Assembly: GCA_003075315.1 (NCBI GenBank)
Contig: QDFQ01000001.1
Span: 558,001-622,000, forward strand
DNA from: Arthrobacter sp. TPD3018
Lineage (GTDB): Bacteria > Pseudomonadota > Alphaproteobacteria > Sphingomonadales > Sphingomonadaceae
Reading direction: 5' to 3'
DNA length: 64,000 bases
Position numbers and translations under genes: made by a program. The notes under the pieces were generated by a model. That model had not been told where the DNA came from. It ran no database searches and worked only from the letters and a program-made list of their open reading frames with translations. Position 1 is the stretch's first letter. The number at the start of each line of letters is the position of its first letter. Below, piece after piece: positions 50,342-59,266 of this stretch.

Positions 50342-50466
50342 CGCGCCGCCTTAGGGGCTTTGGCGTGGCCACGACAAGCATTGTCGCAAAAAGTTCCCGC
50401 GCGCGTGCGATGAAGCGAGGATTTTGTTGATCCAGATTATGTGCGGAACGGCCGCAGCAGCCACAC

Positions 50467-50551
50467 CGTCACCCCGGCCTCGAGCCGGGGTCCCGCTTCT
50501 TTCTTCCGCCGAACCCCAAAAGCGGGACCCCGGGTCAAGCCTGGGGTGACG
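50467..50551. repeat. Dispersed palindromic repeat, type A (short form)
   Basis: Arms CGTCACCCCGGCCTCGAGCC and GGGTCAAGCCTGGGGTGACG with AAAAGCGGGACC in the centre. First of three repeats in the 484-base gap before argG (50342-50825), which contains no gene. Confidence 0.85.
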
Positions 50552-50588
50552 GGAGGGGAGGGGGGGGGGCGCCTCGGCCCACCGACAC

Positions 50589-50695
50589 CGTCACCCCGGA
50601 CTTGGTCCGGGGTCCACTTCGCGGCGAGGGGGTGGTCAAAGGCTCCAGCCGCGCCCTCGCGGCCCGGTGGACCCCGGAACGCCTCCGGGGTGACG
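50589..50695. repeat. Dispersed palindromic repeat, type A (long form)
   Basis: Arms CGTCACCCCGGACTTGGTCC and GGAACGCCTCCGGGGTGACG with the CCTCGCGGCCCGGTGGACC block. Confidence 0.86.
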
Positions 50696-50731
50696 GGGGG
50701 CGGTTGGCGAGGGCCTGATCCCAAAACAGCC

Positions 50732-50807
50732 CGTCATTCCCGCGAAGGCGGGAATCCATAACCTCCAACGGAAACGCGTCTGGAGTCCCGCCTCCGCGGG
50801 AATGACG
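50732..50807. repeat. Dispersed palindromic repeat, type B (short)
   Basis: Arms CGTCATTCCCGCGAAGGCGG and CCGCCTCCGCGGGAATGACG with a reduced 35-base centre. It ends 18 bases after the argG stop. Confidence 0.86.
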
Positions 50808-50825
50808 AACGCGTCCCGGAACGCC

Positions 50826-52043
50826 TTACGCGTCCCGCCGCCCCAGCAACCGCAGCCGCAGCGCGTTCAGCTTGATGAACCCGGCCGCATCGCGCTGGTC
50901 GTAGGCGCCCTGATCGTCCTCGAACGTCACGACCTTTTCCGAATAGAGCGAATTCGGCGACTTGCGGCCGACGATATAGACGCCGCCCTTGTACAGCTTC
51001 AGCCGCACCGTGCCGCTCACCTTCGCCTGGCTGTGATCGATGGCGGCTTGCAGCATCTCGCGCTCGGGCGAGAACCAGAAGCCGTTGTAGATCAGCTCGG
51101 CATAGCGCGGCGCGAGTTCGTCCTTCAGGTGCGCGGCGCCGCGATCCAGCGTGATCTGCTCGATGCCGCGGTGGGCGAGGTGATAGATGGTGCCGCCCGG
51201 CGTTTCGTACATGCCGCGGCTCTTCATGCCGACGAAGCGGTTCTCGACCAGGTCGAGCCGGCCGATGCCGTGGCGACGGCCGAGCTCGTTGAGCTTGGTC
51301 AGCAGCGTCGCCGGGCTGGTCGCCTCGCCGTTCAGCGCGACGCCGTCGCCGCGCTCGAAATCGATCGTGATGTACTCGGGCGCGTCGGGCGCGTCCTCCG
51401 GGTTCACCGTGCGCGAATAGACGTAATCGGGCACCTCCTGCCACGGATCCTCGAGCACCTTACCCTCGGACGAGGTGTGGAGCAGGTTCGCGTCGGTCGA
51501 GAAGGGCGATTCGCCGCGCTTGTCCTTGGCGACCGGGATCTGGTGCTGTTCGGCGAATTCGATCAGGCGCGTGCGGCTGGTCAGGTCCCATTCGCGCCAC
51601 GGCGCGATCACCTTGATGTCGGGGTTGAGCGCGTAATAGCCGAGTTCGAAGCGGACCTGATCGTTGCCCTTGCCGGTCGCGCCGTGGCTGACGGCATCGG
51701 CGCCGACCATCTTCGCGATCTCGATCTGGCGCTTGGCGATCAGCGGGCGCGCGATCGACGTGCCGAGCAGGTACAGCCCCTCGTACAGCGCGTTCGAGCG
51801 CATCATCGGGAACACGTAATCGCGCACGAATTCCTCGCGCAGATCGTCGATGAAGATATGCTCGGGCTTGACGCCGGCCATCTGCGCCTTCTGGCGGGCG
51901 GGCTCCAGCTCCTCGCCCTGGCCCAGGTCGGCGGTGAAGGTGACGACTTCGCAGTTATACGTCTGCTGCAGCCATTTCAGGATCACGCTCGTATCCAGAC
52001 CGCCCGAATAGGCGAGGACGACGCGGTTGATCTGATCGGTCAC
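50826..52043 (-). CDS. argG: Argininosuccinate synthase
   Basis: Condenses citrulline and aspartate with ATP in arginine synthesis. The 405-residue protein has the PP-loop [18 protein letters not shown] (about 9-26), [19 protein letters not shown] (about 118-136) and the aspartate-binding [18 protein letters not shown] region. The GTG at 52043 is chosen because AAGGA lies nine bases upstream and the resulting length matches the family; earlier in-frame ATGs give non-conserved extensions. Other arg genes are not in the window. Confidence 0.97.
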   Translation of the reverse strand: MTDQINRVVLAYSGGLDTSVILKWLQQTYNCEVVTFTADLGQGEELEPARQKAQMAGVKPEHIFIDDLREEFVRDYVFPMMRSNALYEGLYLLGTSIARPLIAKRQIEIAKMVGADAVSHGATGKGNDQVRFELGYYALNPDIKVIAPWREWDLTSRTRLIEFAEQHQIPVAKDKRGESPFSTDANLLHTSSEGKVLEDPWQEVPDYVYSRTVNPEDAPDAPEYITIDFERGDGVALNGEATSPATLLTKLNELGRRHGIGRLDLVENRFVGMKSRGMYETPGGTIYHLAHRGIEQITLDRGAAHLKDELAPRYAELIYNGFWFSPEREMLQAAIDHSQAKVSGTVRLKLYKGGVYIVGRKSPNSLYSEKVVTFEDDQGAYDQRDAAGFIKLNALRLRLLGRRDA

Positions 52044-52180
52044 GGCACGGGTTCCTTGGACCATGGAATGGATGGCCGCGCCCCTACGGCCCACAGCGCT
52101 GCGGTGCAACGTCTGCGTTCACCGCGGGTTTAGGCGCGGCGGCCTACAGGCCCGTTTCGAACATGTATTCCGGAGTTCCC

Positions 52181-52606
52181 ATGATCCGCACCGCACTCGT
52201 CATCCTGCCGCTGCTCATCGCCACCCCGGCGCTCGCCGCGGGCAAGGCCGATCCCAAGGCGGCAGCGAAGATCGATCCGCGCATCAAGGCGGATTTCGAC
52301 AAGACCGACACCAATCATGACGGCTTCATCAGCCGCGCCGAGGTCGACGCCCGCGTCGCGCGCATGGATGTCGGCAAGACGCAGATGCCCGCCGCCAAGG
52401 CAAAAGCGATGGCCGACGCCTGGTTCAACACCGCCGATGCCAACCACGACGGCAAGGTTTCGCCCGCCGAAATGCAGGGCCTCTTCCGCGCGATCGCCTC
52501 GCGCTACGACCTTAATCATGACGGCGTCATCAGCCTCGACGAACGCGCCGCCGCCCGCGCCGCGGTGATGGGCGGCCCGCAGCAGGCGCTGCCCAAGGGG
52601 CGGTAA
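52181..52606 (+). CDS. Exported protein with three EF-hands
   Basis: The 141-residue product has a signal peptide (MIRTALVILPLLIATPALAA) and three canonical calcium loops: DTNHDGFISRAE (about 45), DANHDGKVSPAE (about 87) and DLNHDGVISLDE (about 113), each with the usual DxNxDGxxxxxE pattern. Calcium binding in the periplasm is likely. GGAG lies five bases before the ATG. Different from the two-loop protein at 6148. Confidence 0.88.
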   Translation: MIRTALVILPLLIATPALAAGKADPKAAAKIDPRIKADFDKTDTNHDGFISRAEVDARVARMDVGKTQMPAAKAKAMADAWFNTADANHDGKVSPAEMQGLFRAIASRYDLNHDGVISLDERAAARAAVMGGPQQALPKGR

Positions 52607-52635
52607 CGGCGCGCTCCGGTCGCCCCAATCCCACC

Positions 52636-52718
52636 CGTCACCCCGGACTTGATCCGGGGTCCCGCTTCTTCTCCGCCCGCAGGATCAAGCGGGACCCCGG
52701 CTCAAGGCCGGGGTGACG
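52636..52718. repeat. Dispersed palindromic repeat, type A (short form)
   Basis: Arms CGTCACCCCGGACTTGATCC and GGCTCAAGGCCGGGGTGACG with ATCAAGCGGGACC in the centre. Confidence 0.86.
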
Positions 52719-52743
52719 GAAAGGGGTGGGTGACCGCCACACC

Positions 52744-52838
52744 CGTCATTCCCGCGAAGGCGGGAATCCATAACCACTGACGTCTCGGCAAGAGGCGCAA
52801 CGTAGCGCGTCTGGATTCCCGCCTCCGCGGGAATGACG
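52744..52838. repeat. Dispersed palindromic repeat, type B
   Basis: Arms CGTCATTCCCGCGAAGGCGG and CCGCCTCCGCGGGAATGACG with internal ATCCATAACCACTGA and GCGTCTGGATTCC. It lies between convergent EF-hand and cfa genes. Confidence 0.88.
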
Positions 52839-52857
52839 GCAGCGGAAAGCAGCGAAT

Positions 52858-54087
52858 TTACCGCCCCCTAAGCGCCCGCTCGCCCTCGAACATATAATCC
52901 CGAACGATCGGCAATTCCGTCCGGCTCCGGCTGAACTGGATCTGGAAGTTGCACAGCCCGCCATTCTCGAACGCCATCGCAGCGCCGGCGAGGTAGAAGG
53001 TCCACATCCGGTAGAAGCGCTCGTCGTACAGCGCTACGATCGCGTCACGCGCCTTCAGCGTCCGCGCATACCATTCGTGCAGCGTATAGGCGTAGTGCAG
53101 CCGCAGCACCTCGACGTCGGTCAGGAACATCGACAGTCCCTCGAACGCCGCGATCGTCTCCGACAGCGCGGGATTGTAGCCACCGGGGAAGATGTATTTC
53201 GTCGTCCAGTCGTCGGTGACGCTCGGCGGCCCGAACCGGCCGATCGTATGCACCAAAGCGACGCCATCGTCGGTCAGCAGGTCGCGGCATTTGCGGAAAT
53301 AGGTCTTGTACTGCGGCGGTCCGACATGTTCGAACATGCCGACCGAGATGATGCGGTCGAACCGGCCCTCTACGCGCCGGTAATCGATCAGCTCGAACTT
53401 CACCTTGTCCGATACGCCCGCCGCCGCGGCCCGCTCGCGCGCGATCTTCAGCTGTTCCTCGGACAAGGTGACGCCCAGCACCTCCACCCCGAAATGCCGG
53501 TTGAGGTACAGCGCCATGCCGCCCCAGCCACAGCCGATGTCGAGCACGCGCATGCCGGGCCGCAGCGCCAGCTTGGCGGCGATATGCGCCAGCTTGTCGC
53601 TCTGCGCCTGCTCCAGGCTAGTGTCGGGGTCGGTGTAATAGGCGCAGCTGTACTGCTTGTCCGCGTCGAGAAACAGGTCGTACAGCCGCGCCGACAGATC
53701 GTAATGGTGCGCGACATTCTGCTTCGACCGCCGCTCCATGTTGATCCGGTCGAGCCGGTGCTTCACGGCGCCGAGGCCCCGTACGAACGCGGAGGGCTGC
53801 AACGCATTCTGCCCGCGCTCCCAGGGACTATTGCCGGTCATCAGCTTGACCAGCCCCATGATGTCGTCGTCGTCGACGGTCAGCCGCCCGTCCATGTACA
53901 TCTCGCCGGCGGCGAGCGCGGGGTTGCGGATGATGCGGCCGGCGACGCCCGAATCGGCGAAGCGGATGGTGATATGGCCGAAGGCAGGGTCGGGCGTTCC
54001 GAAGGTCGCGGGGGCCTTGCCGGGCCGATGGAGGGTCAGTTGGCCACGCTTGACGGCGCGGCTGAGGAACATGTCGATCAGCGCCAT
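52858..54087 (-). CDS. cfa: Cyclopropane-fatty-acyl-phospholipid synthase
   Basis: Adds a methylene from S-adenosylmethionine to unsaturated phospholipid acyl chains. The 409-residue protein has the N-terminal lipid-binding domain, the SAM motif VLDIGCGWGGMALYLNRHF (about 182-200), FDRIISVGMFEHVGPPQYKT (about 252-271) and the C-terminal block FYRMWTFYLAGAAMAFENGG. No ribosome-binding site is visible; TAGTAG (54100-54095) seven bases before the ATG and TTGTGG (54123-54118) 17 bases further could form a promoter for a leaderless message, with its -35 in the neighbouring inverted repeat. Confidence 0.95.
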   Translation of the reverse strand: MALIDMFLSRAVKRGQLTLHRPGKAPATFGTPDPAFGHITIRFADSGVAGRIIRNPALAAGEMYMDGRLTVDDDDIMGLVKLMTGNSPWERGQNALQPSAFVRGLGAVKHRLDRINMERRSKQNVAHHYDLSARLYDLFLDADKQYSCAYYTDPDTSLEQAQSDKLAHIAAKLALRPGMRVLDIGCGWGGMALYLNRHFGVEVLGVTLSEEQLKIARERAAAAGVSDKVKFELIDYRRVEGRFDRIISVGMFEHVGPPQYKTYFRKCRDLLTDDGVALVHTIGRFGPPSVTDDWTTKYIFPGGYNPALSETIAAFEGLSMFLTDVEVLRLHYAYTLHEWYARTLKARDAIVALYDERFYRMWTFYLAGAAMAFENGGLCNFQIQFSRSRTELPIVRDYMFEGERALRGR

Positions 54088-54104
54088 GAGGAAGCTACTA
54101 TGCC

Positions 54105-54378
54105 CTAGGGTCCAGACCCACAACTGCCAAGGGCCGTGACGGAGCCGATATTGGCGCTAGGCTAGGAGCAAGGAGGAAGCGATGCTTATGCATCGTGACC
54201 GACGCGCGACGCCGCTTAGCGCCAATATCGGCCCGCCGCCATGCGGTCGCCCTGAGGCGACCGCCGGACTGCGTCGCTTGCTTGCGCGTGGCGTAAGCCA
54301 CGCGTCTGTGCTGCGCTCCTTGCCGGCGGTCGCCTCAGGGCGATCACGGTCATTGGCAGTTGCGGGTCTGGACCCTAG
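54105..54378. mobile_element. MITE-like nested inverted-repeat element, 274 bp
   Basis: Both ends begin with CTAG and share an inverted repeat of about 36 bases with three mismatches (CTAGGGTCCAGACCC at each end, then CAACTGCCAA). Further inside are GCCGATATTGGCGCTA (54144-54159) with its complement (54217-54232), a CCGGCGGTCGCCTCAGGGCG segment (54323-54342) complementary to about 54249-54268, and a GCGTGGC-gtaa-GCCACGC hairpin (54286-54303). No transposase reading frame is supported. CTAG at both ends could be a target duplication or part of the terminal repeat. The right end overlaps the stop codon of the oxidoreductase gene. Confidence 0.7.
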
Positions 54379-55121
54379 ATGCCGGCATACCAATCGTAAT
54401 CGACATTGTCCTCCCAATAGCCGCCTTTGCCTTTACCTGTGCTATTGAGATCGCTCACCGCGGTGATCCCGGTCACGTATTTGGCATGTTTGTAGCCCAG
54501 CTGCCGCTCGACGCGCAGCCGTACCGGGGCGCCATGCGGCACGGTCAGCCGCGCGCCGTTCATCTTCAACGCCAGGATCGTTTGCGGGTGGAAGGCGTCG
54601 ATCGTGTCGATCGACTCGTAATACGGCTCGCCATTGTACAGGTCCGCGCAGGTGAACACGACGTAGCGCGCGCTCTGGCGCATCCCCGCCGCCTTCAGCA
54701 CCGTGCCCAGCATCGGCCCCTGCCACTGGCCGATCGCGCTCCACCCTTCGACGCAATCGTGGCGCGTGATCTGCGATCGTGACGGCATCGACGCGAGCTG
54801 CGCGAGGCTCAAAGACAGCGGCCGATCGACCAGTCCGCCGACGGCCATGCGATAGCTCGCGAACCCGTCCGCCACCATCGCGGCATAGGCCGGCGTCCCC
54901 GGATCGCGCGTGCCGTTGGCGCGGAACACCGGCGACATCTGTTCGCGGGTGAACTCCGGCGCCAGTGCCGCCCGGTTCATCAGCGCGCGCTGCAGCCCCT
55001 TGTGCATGTCCTCGCCCGCGAACAGGATTTTGCGCGCCTGCGGGTTCGCCACGACCTTGTCGCACCCGGCGAGCAGCAGCCCCGCCGACCCGACGATCAG
55101 ATTGCGTCGCGCCAGGATCAT
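54375..55121 (-). CDS. Molybdopterin-dependent oxidoreductase, sulfite-oxidase fold (MsrP-like)
   Basis: The 248-residue protein has a twin-arginine-like and lipoprotein signal (MILARRNLIVGSAGLLLAGC), then the sulfite-oxidase-type molybdopterin domain with Mo-ligand Cys in ITRHDCVEGWSAIGQWQG (about 134) and HGAPVRLRVERQLGYKHAK near the end. It is shorter at the N-terminus than E. coli MsrP. MsrP repairs methionine sulfoxide in periplasmic proteins with electrons from a membrane haem protein; the adjacent cytochrome b gene overlaps by four bases and is the likely partner. Its TAG stop is formed by the end of the inverted-repeat element. Confidence 0.85.
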   Translation of the reverse strand: MILARRNLIVGSAGLLLAGCDKVVANPQARKILFAGEDMHKGLQRALMNRAALAPEFTREQMSPVFRANGTRDPGTPAYAAMVADGFASYRMAVGGLVDRPLSLSLAQLASMPSRSQITRHDCVEGWSAIGQWQGPMLGTVLKAAGMRQSARYVVFTCADLYNGEPYYESIDTIDAFHPQTILALKMNGARLTVPHGAPVRLRVERQLGYKHAKYVTGITAVSDLNSTGKGKGGYWEDNVDYDWYAGI

Positions 55122-55819
55122 TCCGGCACCCGCCATCTGCCGGTCAGCATCGATCGTACCTCGTTCCACGCGCCCGCCAGGATCACGAGCACCAGATGCA
55201 CGACGATGAACCCGCCGAGCAGGCTCGCCGCGATGAAGTGGATCGAGCGTGCCGACTGCCGTCCGCCGAACACATCGAGCAGCAACGGCCATGCCGCATC
55301 CATCCCCGGCGACAGCGCGAGGCCGGTGAAGATCATCACCGGCAGCGCGACGAAAATGACGAGGATGTAGCTCCATTTCTGCAAGCTGTTGTATGCACCC
55401 GGATCGTCGGCATCGTGGAAGCGGAAGTTCCAGTGATCGCGCACATCCTTTGCCAGATGCCGGGCGCTGACGTCCTTGGCGCTGAGCCTGAGCCGCGCGA
55501 AATGCCGGTTGAGCAGGCTCGCCACCATGAACGCCAGCAGCCCGAACGCGAACACCAAAGCGAAGAACAGGTGCCAGCGCCGCGAGATCGCCAGATTGTA
55601 GTTTGCCGGAATCGTGATCCACGCCGGAAAGCGCGGCAGCTGCGCCCAGGCATGGTCGAAGTTCGCGCCATAGCGGCCCCAGTACAGCCGCGGATGGGCG
55701 TTGGAGATGCCGAGTCCACTGCCCAGCAGGATGAAGACGGACACCGCATTCACCCAATGCCACAGCCGCGTTGCGAGCGCGTGGCGCAGGATCGTCGTTC
55801 CGGGCGTTTGCGCAGCCAT
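55118..55819 (-). CDS. Cytochrome b561/Ni-Fe hydrogenase-type b subunit, partner of the Mo protein
   Basis: The 233-residue membrane protein has four or five helices with haem-ligand histidines in RHALATRLWHWVNAVSVFIL (about 12-31), ISRRWHLFFALVFAFGLLAF (about 80) and RSIHFIAASLLGGFIVVHLV (about 190-208). It belongs to the cytochrome b561 superfamily rather than the MsrQ/FRD-like group. It probably passes quinol electrons to the exported molybdopterin enzyme encoded by the overlapping downstream gene. Divergent from the flavin reductase gene. Confidence 0.86.
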   Translation of the reverse strand: MAAQTPGTTILRHALATRLWHWVNAVSVFILLGSGLGISNAHPRLYWGRYGANFDHAWAQLPRFPAWITIPANYNLAISRRWHLFFALVFAFGLLAFMVASLLNRHFARLRLSAKDVSARHLAKDVRDHWNFRFHDADDPGAYNSLQKWSYILVIFVALPVMIFTGLALSPGMDAAWPLLLDVFGGRQSARSIHFIAASLLGGFIVVHLVLVILAGAWNEVRSMLTGRWRVPE

Positions 55820-55845
55820 AGCATCCGTGTAGCAGGGGCGGGACT

Positions 55846-56466
55846 ATGACGACTAGCTGGCATTTCTACGAACCCGCGAACGGCCATGGCCTGCCGCACG
55901 ACCCCCTCAACGCCATCGTGGCGCCGCGCCCGATCGGCTGGATCGGCAGCGTGTCGGCGGACGGCGTGCCCAATCTCGCGCCCTACAGCTTCTTCAACCT
56001 ATTCAATTATCGGCCGCCGCTGATCGGCTTTTCGTCGATGGGGTGGAAGGACAGCGTCGCCAATATCGATGCGACCGGCGAATTCGTCTGGAACCTCGCG
56101 ACGCGTGACCTGGCCGACGCGATGAATGCGACCTCGGCCGGAGTGGGGCCGGAGGTGGACGAACACGCGCTCGCCGGGCTGGAGACCGCGCCCTCGCGCC
56201 TCGTCGCGCCGCCGCGCGTCGCGGCCAGCCCGGTCGCGTACGAATGCAAGCTCACCCAGATCGTCCGCCTGCAGACCAAAGAGGGGCGCGAGCTCGACCA
56301 GTATCTGGTGATCGGCGAGGCGGTCGGCATCCATATCGACACTGCGCTGCTCGACGACGGCATCTACCAGACCGCCCGCGCGCGTCCCATCATGCGCGGC
56401 GGCGGCCCGGCGGACTATTTCGAGATTACCGAGGCCAATCGCTTCGCCATGCGTCGGCCGGGGTAG
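55846..56466 (+). CDS. Flavin reductase-like (FMN-binding split-barrel) protein
   Basis: The 206-residue protein has the FMN-binding split barrel of the flavin reductase family: NAIVAPRPIGWIGSVSADGV (about 23-42), NLAPYSFFNLFNYRPPLIGF (about 44-63) and EFVWNLATRDLADAMNATS. These proteins use flavin to reduce flavin or act as small FMN oxidoreductases; substrate unknown. It lies divergent from the cytochrome b gene, 26 bases away. No membrane segment. Confidence 0.87.
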   Translation: MTTSWHFYEPANGHGLPHDPLNAIVAPRPIGWIGSVSADGVPNLAPYSFFNLFNYRPPLIGFSSMGWKDSVANIDATGEFVWNLATRDLADAMNATSAGVGPEVDEHALAGLETAPSRLVAPPRVAASPVAYECKLTQIVRLQTKEGRELDQYLVIGEAVGIHIDTALLDDGIYQTARARPIMRGGGPADYFEITEANRFAMRRPG

Positions 56467-56533
56467 CGGCGACGGTCTTCCCAAGCGCACCGCCACCGCT
56501 TACGCACGCACGACGAGAGGGGAGAGCCGTGAG

Positions 56534-57241
56534 TTGACCAAGAGCGAACGACGCGAGCCGTCCCATACGCTGATCGCGCGCGACCTCGGCATCGCGATCG
56601 TCACCGGCCGCTATCCGCCCGGCGGCATCATCCCCGGCGAGGTCGATCTCGCCGCGCAGCGCGGCATCTCGCGCAGCGTCGTACGCGAGGCGCTGCGCAT
56701 GCTGTCGGCCAAGGGTCTCGTCGAAAGCCGTCCCAAGGCCGGCACGCGCGTGCGCGAGCGCGCGCAGTGGAATTTGCTCGATCCCGACCTGCTCGCCTGG
56801 ATGTTCGAAGGCGAACCGCCCGCCAGCTTCGTACGCAGCCTGTTCCAACTGCGCATGATCGTCGAACCCGCCGCCGCCGAAATGGCCGCGACCTTCCGCA
56901 CCGACGAACAGCTCGCGCGGATGGCGGCGGCGCTCGACGGGATGCGGCGTCACGGCCTCGGCACGGCGGAGGGGCAGGCGGCCGACCAGAGCTTCCACAA
57001 TACGATCCTGGAGGCGACCGACAACGAACTGCTCGTCAGCCTCTCGGGCAGCATCGGCGCCGCGGTGCGCTGGACGACGATCTTCAAGTTCCGCCGCCGC
57101 ACCAAGCCGCGCGATTCGATGCCGCAGCACCACCGCCTGTACGAAGCGATCCGCGCCCGCGACACCGTATCGGCTCGCGCCGCGACCCTCGTCCTGCTGG
57201 AACAGGCGCACGAAGACACCGAACGCTCGTTGCTGGAATAG
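56534..57241 (+). CDS. FadR-subfamily GntR transcriptional regulator, probable DgoR-like
   Basis: The 235-residue regulator has a winged helix (about 10-72: LGIAIVTGRYPPGGIIPGEV, LAAQRGISRSVVREALRMLS, GLVESRPKAGTRVRER) and an all-helical FCD ligand domain (about 90-225) with metal-site candidates in ADQSFHNTILEATDN and MPQHHRLYEAI. The start is TTG at 56534, which has GAGGGGAG about nine bases upstream; no in-frame ATG exists before the HTH. DgoR of E. coli, which responds to D-galactonate, belongs to this subfamily. A matching operator lies at 60470-60480. Confidence 0.85.
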   Translation: MTKSERREPSHTLIARDLGIAIVTGRYPPGGIIPGEVDLAAQRGISRSVVREALRMLSAKGLVESRPKAGTRVRERAQWNLLDPDLLAWMFEGEPPASFVRSLFQLRMIVEPAAAEMAATFRTDEQLARMAAALDGMRRHGLGTAEGQAADQSFHNTILEATDNELLVSLSGSIGAAVRWTTIFKFRRRTKPRDSMPQHHRLYEAIRARDTVSARAATLVLLEQAHEDTERSLLE

Positions 57242-57304
57242 GGGGGCACGCGTTTCCCGGCGAACGTCGGGATGACGGAGGATGAGGACCGGCGCTCCCC
57301 CATT

Positions 57305-57400
57305 CGTCATTCCCGCGCAGGCGGGAATTCAGACGCGTTACCGTTTCGACTCCATCACCAGCGGGAGCGGTTATGGATTCCCGCCTGCGCGGGAATGACG
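57305..57400. repeat. Dispersed palindromic repeat, type B
   Basis: Arms CGTCATTCCCGCGCAGGCGG and CCGCCTGCGCGGGAATGACG with AATTCAGACGCG and GGTTATGGATTCC inside. It lies between the convergent regulator and dehydratase genes. Confidence 0.88.
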
Positions 57401-57449
57401 GCGGGATGGGGCGCGCGCACAGAAAAGCGGGCGCGCCCCACCCCCCGCA

Positions 57450-59255
57450 TCAATGGTTGTCGCGCGGCAGGCCCATCGTCTGCGCAATGCGCTGGTACTT
57501 CTCCGCGCCCTCCAGAATCGCGCCGGTGTTCATCTGCCCGACGACGGCGCGCTGGATCTCCTGCCACGGCGTTTGCGACGCGGGATAGGCATAGCCCCCC
57601 GCCGCCTCCAGCGCGGCACGGCGTTCCATCAGCTCCGCGTCCGAAATCAGCACGTTGGCGCTGCCGGTGTTGAGGTCGATCCGTACCCGGTCGCCCGTCT
57701 TCAGCAGCGCAAGCCCGCCCATCGCCGCCGCTTCGGGCGAGGCGTTGAGGATCGACGGCGACCCGCTCGTCCCCGATTGGCGGCCGTCGCCGATGCACGG
57801 CAGCGCATGCACGCCCTCGGTGATCAGATATGCCGGCGGTCGCATGTTCACGACCTCCGCCGCGCCGGGATAGCCGATCGGACCGGCGCCGCGCATGAAC
57901 AGCAAGGTCTCTGGCGTGATGCCGGTCGCGGGATCGTCGATGCGGTGGTGGTAATCCTCCGGGCCATCAAAGACGACCGCCGGCCCTTCGAACGCATTGG
58001 GATCGTCGGGGTTGGAGAGGTAACGGTCGCGGAACTCCTTCGAGATCACGCTGGTCTTCATCACCGCCGCGTCGAACAGATTGCCCGACAGCACGATGAA
58101 GCCCGCATCCGTCACCAGCGGCTGGTCGAACGGGCGGATGACCTTCTCGTCCTCGATGCTGACCCCGCGGCAATTGTCGCCCATCGACCGGCCGTTGACG
58201 GTCAGAGCGCCCTCGTGGATCAGGCCCTGGCCCATCAATTGGTTGACCACCGCGGGCACGCCGCCCGCGCGGTAATAATCCTCGCCGAGGTATTCGCCTG
58301 CGGGCTGCAGATTGACGAGCAGCGGCACCTTGTGCCCCTCCGTCTCCCAATCCTTGATCGGCAGGTCGACGCCGATATGGCGCGCGATCGCCGCCAGGTG
58401 GATCGGCGCGTTGGTCGATCCGCCGATTGCCGAATTGACGCGGATCGCGTTGTGGAACGACTCTTTGGTCAGGATGTCCGAGGGCTTGAGGTCCTCCGCC
58501 ACCATCTCGACGATGCGCTTGCCGGTGAGGTACGCGACCTCCTGCCGGTCGCGATACGGCGCGGGGATCGCCGCCGATCCGGGCAGGCTCATGCCGAGCG
58601 CTTCGCACAGCGAATTCATCGTCGTCGCGGTGCCCATCGTGTTGCAATAGCCGGTCGACGGTGCCGAGCTGGCGACCAGGCGGATGAACTCCGCATCGTC
58701 GATCTCGCCCGCGGCCAGCATCTGCCGCGCCTTCCACACGATCGTGCCCGATCCGGTGCGCTCGCCCTTGTGCCAGCCGTTCAGCATCGGTCCCACGGAC
58801 AAGGCGATCGCCGGGATGTTCACCGTCGCGGCGCCCATCAGCATCGCCGGCGTCGTCTTGTCGCAGCCGATCGTCAGCACCACGCCGTCCAGCGGATAGC
58901 CGTACAGCGTCTCGACCAGCCCCAGATAGGCGAGGTTGCGGTCCAGCCCCGCGGTCGGACGCTTGCCGGTTTCCTGGATCGGATGGACCGGGAATTCCAG
59001 CACGATGCCGCCCGCCTCGCGCACGCCCTCGCGCACGCGCTCCGCCAGCACCAGATGGTGGCGGTTGCACGGGGACAGGTCGCTGCCCGTCTGCGCGATG
59101 CCGATGATCGGCTTGCCCGAGCGCAGCTCGTCGAGGCTGAGGCCGAAGTTCAGATAGCGCTCCAGATACAGCGCCGTCATGTCGATATTGTCCGGGTTGT
59201 CGAACCAGGCGCGGGACCGCAGGGCGCTGGGGCGTTTGGGCGTGTCGGTGGTCAT
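57450..59255 (-). CDS. IlvD/Edd-family sugar-acid dehydratase (probable galactonate/arabinonate dehydratase)
   Basis: The 601-residue protein has the Fe-S cluster cysteines in [14 protein letters not shown] (about 63), [17 protein letters not shown] (about 131) and [15 protein letters not shown] (about 204), and the Mg/substrate residues around [20 protein letters not shown] (about 274-293) and [20 protein letters not shown]. This is the branch with L-arabinonate, D-xylonate and D-galactonate/D-fuconate dehydratases, not the IlvD proper. It lies with dgoK and dgoA, which suggests D-galactonate to 2-keto-3-deoxygalactonate. GGAG lies five bases before the ATG. galM precedes it by 11 bases. Confidence 0.87.
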   Translation of the reverse strand: MTTDTPKRPSALRSRAWFDNPDNIDMTALYLERYLNFGLSLDELRSGKPIIGIAQTGSDLSPCNRHHLVLAERVREGVREAGGIVLEFPVHPIQETGKRPTAGLDRNLAYLGLVETLYGYPLDGVVLTIGCDKTTPAMLMGAATVNIPAIALSVGPMLNGWHKGERTGSGTIVWKARQMLAAGEIDDAEFIRLVASSAPSTGYCNTMGTATTMNSLCEALGMSLPGSAAIPAPYRDRQEVAYLTGKRIVEMVAEDLKPSDILTKESFHNAIRVNSAIGGSTNAPIHLAAIARHIGVDLPIKDWETEGHKVPLLVNLQPAGEYLGEDYYRAGGVPAVVNQLMGQGLIHEGALTVNGRSMGDNCRGVSIEDEKVIRPFDQPLVTDAGFIVLSGNLFDAAVMKTSVISKEFRDRYLSNPDDPNAFEGPAVVFDGPEDYHHRIDDPATGITPETLLFMRGAGPIGYPGAAEVVNMRPPAYLITEGVHALPCIGDGRQSGTSGSPSILNASPEAAAMGGLALLKTGDRVRIDLNTGSANVLISDAELMERRAALEAAGGYAYPASQTPWQEIQRAVVGQMNTGAILEGAEKYQRIAQTMGLPRDNH

Positions 59256-59266
59256 AAAAGCTCCGG

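Noticed and set aside
50467..50807. Possible CRISPR array
   Set aside because: Repeats are palindromic, belong to different families, have no regular spacers of 28-40 bases, and no cas genes are present.
54182..54448. Coding frame of 88 codons in the nested inverted repeat, as a transposase remnant
   Set aside because: An AGGAGG-like site and ATG are present, but the product is Arg/Ser-rich without any transposase motif and the frame runs out of the element into the oxidoreductase gene.
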